From Pseudomonadota bacterium (GTDB taxonomy: Bacteria > Pseudomonadota > Alphaproteobacteria > Micavibrionales > Micavibrionaceae), in assembly GCA_016198545.1 (NCBI GenBank), contig JACQIJ010000149.1, forward strand, positions 1 through 7,111: a DNA stretch of 7,111 bases. Direction: 5' to 3'. A program made the position numbers and the translations under genes. Every line of letters starts with the position of its first letter. Position 1 is the first letter of the stretch. This document shows positions 1-5,814 of the stretch, piece by piece. Below the pieces are notes generated by a model. It was not told where the DNA came from and searched no databases. It saw only the letters and a program-made list of their open reading frames with translations.

Positions 1-1
1 C

Positions 2-163
2 CAGAAAAAGGCAGCGGAAGCAGCTTTTCGAGGGCTTCCGTTCAATCCCAACTGGTCGGAGGCAGCCAGAAAGGTCTATGACGGGCTTAATGAAGCTATG
101 GCTGGACGTGGTGCTGGTACGTCTGCCGATAAGGCGGCCATGACACCGCAGTTGAAACGTTAA
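2..163 (+). CDS. 3' end of an unidentified protein (partial)
   Basis: An open frame runs from the window edge to TAA at 161-163 and gives the last 53 residues of a protein whose start lies upstream. The fragment is rich in Ala, Lys and Arg, with a short motif LPFNPNWSEAARKVYDG and a flexible tail ending in PQLKR. No transmembrane segment or catalytic motif is visible, and I do not recognise the family. In many alphaproteobacteria a class A penicillin-binding protein lies near prfB, but nothing in this tail confirms that identity. The composition and the uninterrupted frame suggest genuine coding sequence. No U-tract hairpin follows the stop, so transcription may continue into the next gene 41 nt downstream. 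Confidence 0.6.
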   Translation, partial: QKKAAEAAFRGLPFNPNWSEAARKVYDGLNEAMAGRGAGTSADKAAMTPQLKR

Positions 164-204
164 AATCTTAAACTTACTAGGACAATGGTTGAAGGCACGG
201 GCGT

Positions 205-561
205 ATGTCTCTGAAATATAATATAAAAGACTTTTCTATAAGTTCTCACCTAGAGCCCTCTGAGATCGTGCGGCTGAAAGAATATTTTGTCCGCGCAGAC
301 AAAAATGGGGGTCCGCAGGACGGGCTGGTTCTTGCTTCTTTCCTATATAACAGGGCATGCGCTCTTCACCCTGCCAACAATCGCGGGGAAGAAATCGTTC
401 CTCCTCCTGTGCTGGAGAAAACATTCAAAATAGCCTTTGAAATTTTCAGGGATCTTGCACATCAACAGGTCCCGACTGCCATAGATATGATGGAACTCTA
501 TAACAACGGCGAGATGCTTGGCCCCGATTATTGTTCCCTGAATAATCCGACTCTCGCCTGA
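205..561 (+). CDS. Hypothetical protein with Sel1-like helical C-terminus
   Basis: This is a 118-residue soluble protein with no signal peptide or membrane segment. The start is supported by GAAGG at 191-195, nine bases before the ATG. An earlier ATG at 185 meets a stop after nine codons. Residues of about 75-108 look helical, with pattern A-x2-I/F-x2-LA-x6-A-x4-LY-x2-G, and resemble a single degenerate Sel1/TPR-type repeat. An earlier stretch around LVLASFLYNRA may be a partner helix. Sel1 proteins normally carry several repeats, so this could be a small adaptor or the remnant of a longer gene. The family assignment is inference from pattern only. A weak promoter-like pair (TTGAAA at 152-157, TACTAG at 175-180) precedes it. 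Confidence 0.65.
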   Translation: MSLKYNIKDFSISSHLEPSEIVRLKEYFVRADKNGGPQDGLVLASFLYNRACALHPANNRGEEIVPPPVLEKTFKIAFEIFRDLAHQQVPTAIDMMELYNNGEMLGPDYCSLNNPTLA

Positions 562-566
562 AAAAC

Positions 567-595
567 TTGACAACTCTCGAAAAATCGTCAATTTT
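567..595 (+). promoter_or_regulatory. Candidate sigma70-type promoter for the DJ-1/prfB pair
   Basis: A perfect TTGACA hexamer lies at 567-572, just after the stop codon of the preceding gene. A 17-base spacer leads to AATTTT at 590-595, which matches the -10 consensus at only three positions. The -35 match and the location are good, but the weak -10 keeps this tentative. It would drive the DJ-1-like gene and prfB together. Confidence 0.3.
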
Positions 596-609
596 CGCGT
601 CTGCGAAAA
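578..609 (+). other. Overlapping inverted repeats (alternative hairpins) in the DJ-1 gene leader
   Basis: TTTTCGC at 592-598 pairs perfectly with GCGAAAA at 603-609 around a 4-base loop. The same TTTTCG arm can instead pair with CGAAAAAT at 578-585, with one bulged A. The two hairpins share an arm, so they exclude each other. No T tract follows on the plus strand, so this is not a standard intrinsic terminator. The stems are AT-rich and weak. It could be a leader structure or a protein-binding dyad. Confidence 0.4.
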
Positions 610-655
610 ACGCATAACAATGATTCCTGAAGAGTTAAAGAGGGTTCCAACAACG

Positions 656-1240
656 ATGTCCAAGACGATTCCCGGCGTAAAAGTCGCCATACTTGTTGCC
701 AACGGATTTAATGAAGCTGAAATGATTGCTGCGCAAAAAGCGCTGATGCAGGCGGGGGCCAACGCCCGAATCGTCAGCCCGGAACCAGGCCTGGTGAACG
801 GCTGGAACGGGATGGAATGGGGCCACCATTTTGCCGTGGATGCGCCGCTTAGCTCCGCCCTGGGCGCAGACTATGCCATGCTGGTCATCCCCGGCGGAAC
901 GCGTAGCATGGACAAATTGAAGATCACGGCTCACACGAAACGCTTTATCGGTAGTTTCATGGCGGCTTGCAAGCCCGTTGCCGCTTATAACGACGCCTTA
1001 CAGATTTTGATGTTTACAGGCAATCTGGACAGCCGCACGGTCAGCGGGCCTGAGCAGATGAAAGATATGGCCGCGCAGGCGGGTCTGAAATGGGTTGATT
1101 CTTCCACGCCCTGCATTGACGGCAACCTTATGACGGGAATCTGCGCTCAGTCCGAGGAAAAGACGCGGTTTGCCGCTGCGATGATTGATTTCTTCGCCGA
1201 GGCACGCCAGAAACCCGCCATTCAGCAGGAAGCAGCCTGA
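656..1240 (+). CDS. DJ-1/PfpI family protein lacking the nucleophilic cysteine
   Basis: This 194-residue single-domain protein has the DJ-1/PfpI (class I glutamine amidotransferase-like) fold. Residues 8-16 form the first strand (VKVAILVAN). They are followed by GFNEAE, in which Glu22 aligns with the conserved acidic residue (Glu18 of human DJ-1). The strand and loop MLVIPGG lie at 75-81. The nucleophile elbow normally reads AA-I-C-H/A-G, but here residues 109-114 read AAYNDA: Asn112 replaces Cys and Asp113 replaces His. Protease, deglycase or thiol-redox chemistry is therefore not expected. The stretch from IPGG to CKPVAA recalls the DJ-1-like C-terminal domain of large-subunit catalases, which also lacks the cysteine, so a structural or regulatory role is likely. 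An upstream in-frame ATG at 620 would add 12 residues but has no Shine-Dalgarno. The start at 656 has AGAGGG at 639-644 and begins just before the first strand. prfB starts 3 nt after the stop. Confidence 0.85.
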   Translation: MSKTIPGVKVAILVANGFNEAEMIAAQKALMQAGANARIVSPEPGLVNGWNGMEWGHHFAVDAPLSSALGADYAMLVIPGGTRSMDKLKITAHTKRFIGSFMAACKPVAAYNDALQILMFTGNLDSRTVSGPEQMKDMAAQAGLKWVDSSTPCIDGNLMTGICAQSEEKTRFAAAMIDFFAEARQKPAIQQEAA

Positions 1241-1243
1241 TTC

Positions 1244-2345
1244 ATGAAAGCGGAAACCGAAGCAGTCGTTAATGGAATAAAAGACTCCCTTGCGCTGCTG
1301 AGGAGGCATCTTTGACTGGGATGATGCGCTCAGGCGTCTTGAGGAACTGAACTCTCTCTGCGAGGACCCCAATCTTTGGTCTGATCAGGAAAAAGCACAA
1401 TCCATCATGAAAGAACGTACGCGCCTCGATCAGAAAATCGGGGCTGTGAGGTCTATCGAATCCGGCATGAACGACAATGTGGGTCTTATCTTCCTCGGCG
1501 AGGAGGAGGGGGATGAGGAAATCATAAACGAAGCCGAACAGTCTCTGCGCGCGCTTCAGGAGCGGGCGGCGAAAATGCAGCTGCAAAGCCTTCTGTCCGG
1601 CGAAGCGGATACAAACAGCGCCTATCTGGAAGTGCACGCCGGTTCCGGCGGCACGGAGGCGCAGGACTGGGCGGAGATTCTCCTGCGCATGTACACCCGA
1701 TGGTCGGAACAGCACGGCTACGGCGTTTCGCAGCTCGATCGCAGCGATGGCGAAGAGGCGGGCATCAAATCGTGCACCATCATGATAGAAGGCGAAAACG
1801 CCTATGGCTGGCTGAAAGCCGAGAGCGGCGTACACCGGCTCGTGCGGATTTCCCCCTATGACTCGAACGCGCGCAGACATACCAGCTTCGCGTCCGTCGG
1901 CGTTTCGCCGGCCGTAGACGAAACGATCGATATAAAGATAGATCCGAAGGATCTTCGCGTGGACACTTACCGTTCCAGCGGCGCTGGCGGCCAGCACGTC
2001 AACAAGACCGACAGCGCCGTCCGCCTGACCCACATGCCGACTGGAATTATTGTGGCGTGCCAGCAGGAACGGTCGCAGCACCAGAACCGGGATAAGGCGA
2101 TGAACATGCTGAAAGCCCGCCTGTATGAGCTTGAGCTGCAAAAGCGCGAGGAAGCCAAGGCCGCGATACAGGGCGAAAAAACGGATATCGGATGGGGGCA
2201 CCAGATACGATCCTATGTTCTGCAGCCCTATCAGATGGTCAAGGATCTGCGGACAGAGCATGAGAATACCGATGCTTTCGGCGTTCTTGACGGCGATCTT
2301 GACGGTTTTCTCGAAGCCTCTCTTGCCTACGGCCTGAAAAAATAA
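1244..2345 (+). CDS. prfB: Peptide chain release factor 2, expressed by programmed +1 frameshift
   Basis: RF2 recognises UAA and UGA in the ribosomal A site and triggers hydrolysis of peptidyl-tRNA. Reading starts at ATG 1244 and runs 23 codons to TGA at 1313-1315. Skipping T1313 and continuing with GAC at 1314 gives a 366-residue protein, close to the 365 of E. coli RF2. The N-terminal helical domain is followed by the specificity loop SPY at 203-205 (SPF in E. coli), then RRHTSF, then the catalytic GGQ at 248-250 within SSGAGGQHVN. The glutamine is the one N5-methylated in other bacteria. The C-terminal IGWG-x3-RSYV block is intact. GGAAG at 1228-1232 may serve as ribosome binding site, inside the end of the preceding gene. 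Low RF2 favours frameshifting and thus its own synthesis. The gene ends one base from the stop of the convergent pilin gene. Confidence 0.97.
1301..1316 (+). promoter_or_regulatory. prfB +1 programmed frameshift (recoding) site
   Basis: An internal Shine-Dalgarno AGGAGG at 1301-1306 lies three bases before the slippery CTT codon (1310-1312), followed by in-frame TGA and then C (1313-1316). This matches the E. coli prfB arrangement in order and spacing. The ribosome slips from CUU to UUU and decodes GAC (Asp24) instead of stopping. Recoding is sensitive to RF2 level, which gives autoregulation. Confidence 0.95.
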
Positions 2346-2346
2346 C

Positions 2347-3642
2347 TCAGCGGCAGATAAGCCCGCCGGTGCTGGTTACGCCCGCAAGGCGTCCGGGGGC
2401 GCAGCTGCTGCCCGGCGGCGGCGGCGTAAAGGCTACGGCGGCGCAGTTGACTTTCGGGTATTTCTTGTCCGGATTGCCGCTGTCGTAACTCGGGCTGCCC
2501 GGAGGCACTGTCAGGCCCTCGATGCTGACAATGACTTGTCCGGAAGGACATGTCATGTCCGGAACGTCGCCGCCTATATATTCGGGCGGAATGCAGTTGT
2601 CGGAAGTTGAATCGCACACCTCCCTTGTCCTGAATTCCAGAGCCATAAGATTGCCCATGACATCCAGTTCTTTTTGCGGATCGCTGATTCCGATGCCGAC
2701 ATTGCCTTTGTTCGCGGCGACGCGTTGCGGGATATCAATTGTCTGGCCGGGGTTGCCGGGATTGGGTACCGTCAGCACGCCCGCCTGCTTCCATAGAGAG
2801 CTCTTTTTCAGCAGCATGAAGCCAACGATGTCGTCGTTGAAGGCATAGGATGCTTCGCTGCGCAGGCCGCTCAGCAGAGTTCCATCGTCGTGATCGCAGT
2901 TCTCAAGCTCGGATGGCGGTGAGGCTACCAGCGGCGGCGGGGGCGGAGGCAGCGTTACCCCGGCGCAGCTCTGAGCCCTTATGCCGTTCTTGTCGTATCC
3001 CCCGCGCCCGTTCTTGCCGTGGGAAATAAACGCGGCATGCGCCGATCCTGACAGGCTTAATAACGATCTGTCCGTTTCATCCTTTACTTCAATAGACCCC
3101 GATTCATCGTCGTAAGTTGCCGCGGCCGTCATCCCTTTCGTTACGACGTAGGTCAGTTGATGCCCCCACCCATCAAGGATATTGTTTTGTTTGACCTTGG
3201 ATATTTCGATATCGGGTCCGAGCAGTTCCCCCGACAGGCTTTTATAAGGAAGTCCGCCTATCAGGATTTTCTCGCTATCGTCTGGTCCGCCGTTCGCGTT
3301 CACATCGCGGCCGTCGACTGCCGGAAAAGCCGGGGTCGTCAGGCACAGCCCCGTAGCGGAATCCCTGTTTTCAACGCCGTAATTGGGATCCGCCTGCGGC
3401 AGGGTGATGTCCGAAGGGCAGGGGTAGCGGCCGTAAACTGAAAAATAAGCTTGTGTTGCGTACTTCGCCATTTCTATGGATTCGGCCGTTTTCACTAGTT
3501 CGTTCTGGCCTTTGTACATGGTCAAAAACGATGAGATAAGCAGGGTTACGATGCCGGAAACGATGATGACGATCGAAAGCTCGACCAGTGAAAACCCCCC
3601 CTGATTGGGGAATGATTTTGACTTTTTCCGGTTCCGGATCAT
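2347..3642 (-). CDS. Prepilin-type minor pilin/pseudopilin C (third gene of pilin operon)
   Basis: This 431-residue protein has a class III prepilin signal. The leader is 16 residues and basic, with cleavage expected at Gly16/Phe17 and Glu21 at +5, followed by a hydrophobic helix to about residue 42. Residues 73-90 hold a YPCP...DPNYG motif. LDGWG-x3-TYVV (156-167) and SHGKNGRGGYDKNG (207-220) follow the order seen in the GspG pseudopilin. A six-proline linker (232-237) leads to a segment at 311-337 that resembles phage tail-fibre NVGIG-x-LDV-x-GN motifs. Next come a C343-x6-C350 pair, and the protein ends on the closing module C414...G417...G421...G427...C430. The ten cysteines are all in the mature protein. 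The start lies 6 nt after the stop of gene B, with GGGGGA at 3652-3657. A run of seven G encodes the Gly-Gly at the cleavage site. The likely role is a minor filament subunit; the exact machine is unknown. Confidence 0.85.
   Translation of the reverse strand: MIRNRKKSKSFPNQGGFSLVELSIVIIVSGIVTLLISSFLTMYKGQNELVKTAESIEMAKYATQAYFSVYGRYPCPSDITLPQADPNYGVENRDSATGLCLTTPAFPAVDGRDVNANGGPDDSEKILIGGLPYKSLSGELLGPDIEISKVKQNNILDGWGHQLTYVVTKGMTAAATYDDESGSIEVKDETDRSLLSLSGSAHAAFISHGKNGRGGYDKNGIRAQSCAGVTLPPPPPPLVASPPSELENCDHDDGTLLSGLRSEASYAFNDDIVGFMLLKKSSLWKQAGVLTVPNPGNPGQTIDIPQRVAANKGNVGIGISDPQKELDVMGNLMALEFRTREVCDSTSDNCIPPEYIGGDVPDMTCPSGQVIVSIEGLTVPPGSPSYDSGNPDKKYPKVNCAAVAFTPPPPGSSCAPGRLAGVTSTGGLICR
2632..2712 (-). 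other. Tail-fibre-like NVGIG...LDV.GN motif in pilin C
   Basis: Residues 311-337 of pilin C contain NVGIG, then DP, then LDV-x-GN, then an alanine and an aromatic residue. Similar short motifs precede the intramolecular chaperone (peptidase S74) of phage tail fibres and occur in bacterial surface proteins. Diverged counterparts lie at 4882-4977 in pilin B and 6078-6215 in pilin A. No S74 chaperone domain follows in any of the three. The similarity is judged by eye. Confidence 0.5.
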
Positions 3643-3648
3643 GCGATG

Positions 3649-5814
3649 TTATCCCCCGCTGCAGGTGCAGTTTGAATAGTTTGACCAAGGGCCGTTGCCC
3701 GTATAGCAGGGGCCGGATGCGCTGCAATTGCTGCACGAGGTTCCTGCCCTTGCGCCGATGCCGCCCGCGGAACTGGTTTGCGGCGTTCCCGACACCGCCC
3801 ATGCGCACGAACTCGGCTGGCCCGGAATGCAATCGCTGAATATAAATTGCGGATTGTTCCATCCGCCGGTCGTACAGTTGCGGGTCTGGCGCATCAGAGT
3901 TCCGTTGGGGTTGGGCGTATAGCCCTGCGGGCAGGAGTCGTAATATTCCTGGTATTCGCTTGGGTCGCATGTGGGCGGCTGAGAGCAGTAATTGGCGACC
4001 TCCTGCCAGCCGGTTATATTTCCGTCCGGGCATGATCGCGTTCCTTCAATAAGGATGTATCCGCCGCCGCTCGGACAGGCTTGCTGCTGTTGTACCGGCC
4101 CGGGCGTGCAGGGGCAACTGCTCGCTGCCGAGTGGTCCCAATCGGTCCAGTAATCTCCCGAGTTTGTGGCCGGATCATAATTGTCGCAGACGTGATTTCT
4201 CGATGCGTTGTAAATGCCTGTTTGGCCCGGGCAGTCAAAGCCTACAGTTTGGGTTTCTTCAATGCACTGGCAGTTGCTGCTGACAGGCGGTCCCTGCCAG
4301 GCCCCGACAGCGTCAAGAAAGCTGATGCCGTATCCGGGGCACGAGAGAGCAATGCGGTAGATGGCGGTATCGCCGCTGAAACCCTTGCCGCAGCCGAAAT
4401 TTCGAAACTCTTCGGCCACAGGGACGCAGTCGGCGCAAGAATAATTCGAACTTGCAAGAACCCACTGGCTTTGGGGATTGCAGTACCAGTATTCCCATGC
4501 GCCGCCCGTGCCGTTCGTGTCGTATACATCAACAACGCCGCTGGCGCCTCTTTCCGGAACCGTATAGGGCCTGTTGCAAATGCTCGTCGTAAAGGAAGGG
4601 CAGCAATTTATGCACGGCGGCGGTCCGGCAGCCGTTACGCATTGGATGCCGCTGGCATTCTTGCCCACCATAACCTGCCCCTCGGGACAGACAGCGCTTA
4701 TAACGTCCTCGCAAACCGGTTTTCCGCCCGTTATAGCGACCATGTACTGACCCGCGCCATCCGGGTCGTCCTCCGGACACTTCATACCGGAATTGTCATT
4801 CGGCGCAAGCAGCGGTCCGGCCAGCGCACTGGCATAAAAACAATCGTTTCCGCCTTCGTTACATATTTTTTGCCCTTCCATCGATTTGCTGGCGCGCATG
4901 ACCCCGTTGACGAAAGCCTTGCTAAGCAGCGGGTCATCGTTGTTGACGGAGTTGATCTTCGTTCCAAGGGCGCCCGAGGGCTTTAGAATCATGTCGCCCT
5001 GCGTGCGCGCGACGGAGTCCGGAGACATCTGCCACAAGGGAACGGGCTCACGGATGAAATAGTTGATCTTGTCGTCGAAGGCGGTGTTATCGCTCGACGT
5101 ATCCGTTTGAGCAACGCGGAATGTGGCAGCCGGGCCGTTATTGCAGTTCGTATTTTCTGCGCCCGTTGACGGGCATGGCACCTGTACGCCATCCGCGGTA
5201 TATGCGCCGGCGCGGTTCGGGCCGGGACTGATAATGACGAAATGGGCTGATCCCCTGTCGGCGTCGGCAAGAGCCGAATCTGTTCCCTGCGCTTTCAGGA
5301 TTTCGATGCCGCCAATATCGGCCTTGAACAATGCATCGTTAGTCATGTTTTCCGTTACCGCGTACAGAAGACGGCTGTTATAGGCGTCAAAAGCATATTC
5401 CTCGCCCAGGTTGAGCTGCCGGAATGGAATAGTGCCCACGCATACGCGCACTGTTTCATTGCCGGGGACGGCAGGATCGAGGTCACGCGATGTGCTCTTG
5501 ATGCAGATGCCGTTCTCGCAGGTGCCGGGGGCTTTCGCGACGTTGCGGCAGACCGTGGCGTCCTCCCGGCCGTAATCCGGGTTTCCGCGCGGCAGGGTCA
5601 GCGATGCCGGAGCCGGATAGCGTCCGTTAATATTCCGGAAGGCGCTGATCTGGTCCGTCACGGCTTTCATGTGGACGCCCGTGGTCTTTTCGGCCTCGCG
5701 TTTCAGATACAGTCCGTAATACGATGCCGTCGATGCTATGATAAGCCCCGTGACAAGAAGCACGACGGCCATTTCTATCAGCGTAAAGCCCGAGATTTTT
5801 CTTAGTTTCCACAT
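3649..5814 (-). CDS. Large cysteine-rich prepilin-type protein B, putative pilus tip adhesin
   Basis: This 721-residue protein has a short leader cleaved at Gly9/Phe10, Glu14 at +5 and a hydrophobic helix to about residue 36. Residues 1-392 match the layout of pilins A and C: RYPAPASLTL with NPDYG (65-82), a YAVT strand (151-154), ISPGPNRAGAY (195-205), a fibre-like segment (280-311), C318-x6-C325, and the closing module C376...G379...G384...G389...C392. Unlike A and C, it continues for 329 residues with 28 cysteines. That part holds a CINCC cluster (401-405), a Trp-rich four-cysteine segment (405-460), four regular modules (463-662) and a final Gly/Ser/Cys tail. Mature cysteines total 40. 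The loop at 85-130 adds C89, C99, C104 and C125. The start has AGGAG seven bases upstream and overlaps the end of gene A by 13 nt, implying translational coupling. An adhesin or receptor-binding role is inferred from the architecture; no enzyme motif is seen. Confidence 0.85.
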   Translation of the reverse strand: MWKLRKISGFTLIEMAVVLLVTGLIIASTASYYGLYLKREAEKTTGVHMKAVTDQISAFRNINGRYPAPASLTLPRGNPDYGREDATVCRNVAKAPGTCENGICIKSTSRDLDPAVPGNETVRVCVGTIPFRQLNLGEEYAFDAYNSRLLYAVTENMTNDALFKADIGGIEILKAQGTDSALADADRGSAHFVIISPGPNRAGAYTADGVQVPCPSTGAENTNCNNGPAATFRVAQTDTSSDNTAFDDKINYFIREPVPLWQMSPDSVARTQGDMILKPSGALGTKINSVNNDDPLLSKAFVNGVMRASKSMEGQKICNEGGNDCFYASALAGPLLAPNDNSGMKCPEDDPDGAGQYMVAITGGKPVCEDVISAVCPEGQVMVGKNASGIQCVTAAGPPPCINCCPSFTTSICNRPYTVPERGASGVVDVYDTNGTGGAWEYWYCNPQSQWVLASSNYSCADCVPVAEEFRNFGCGKGFSGDTAIYRIALSCPGYGISFLDAVGAWQGPPVSSNCQCIEETQTVGFDCPGQTGIYNASRNHVCDNYDPATNSGDYWTDWDHSAASSCPCTPGPVQQQQACPSGGGYILIEGTRSCPDGNITGWQEVANYCSQPPTCDPSEYQEYYDSCPQGYTPNPNGTLMRQTRNCTTGGWNNPQFIFSDCIPGQPSSCAWAVSGTPQTSSAGGIGARAGTSCSNCSASGPCYTGNGPWSNYSNCTCSGG
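3829..4428 (-). repeat. Four tandem four-cysteine modules in pilin B
   Basis: Residues 463-662 divide into four units with pattern C-x(10-11)-C-x(14-18)-C-x(14-23)-C. The cysteines are 463/475/492/515, 517/528/543/567, 569/580/595/610 and 616/628/647/662. Linkers between units are 1, 1 and 5 residues. Within units the second Cys is usually followed by Pro (in three, CP) and glycines, an Arg precedes the third Cys, and one or two Trp lie between the third and fourth. The layout recalls thrombospondin type 1 repeats circularly permuted, but homology is not established. The repetition is at protein level; the DNA copies have diverged. Confidence 0.75.

Noticed and set aside
1269..2261. Minus-strand open frame (330 codons) opposite prfB
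   Set aside because: It is antisense to RF2, whose sequence is conserved throughout. The translation has no recognisable domain.
1407..2345. prfB starting at the ATG at 1407
   Set aside because: It would drop the N-terminal 54 residues. The upstream frame is continuous with RF2-like sequence to the frameshift site, and the recoding signals are intact.
2409..2427. GGC triplet repeat as a microsatellite
   Set aside because: It encodes a proline linker in pilin C. It is short and explained by proline codons.
2346..2430. Intrinsic terminator between prfB and the pilin operon
   Set aside because: GC-rich palindromic bits such as GCAGCTGC occur, but no stem followed by a T run is present, and the bases code for the end of pilin C.
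4081..4986. Long plus-strand open frame (301 codons) opposite pilin B
   Set aside because: It lies entirely antisense to a protein with clear prepilin and Cys-module architecture. Its translation is low in structure, rich in Ala/Arg/Val, and shows no motif or convincing ribosome binding site.
3649..5814. Shufflon-type C-terminal switching as in PilV of IncI plasmids
   Set aside because: I saw no pairs of inverted 19-bp recombination sites, no alternative C-terminal cassettes and no recombinase gene in the window.
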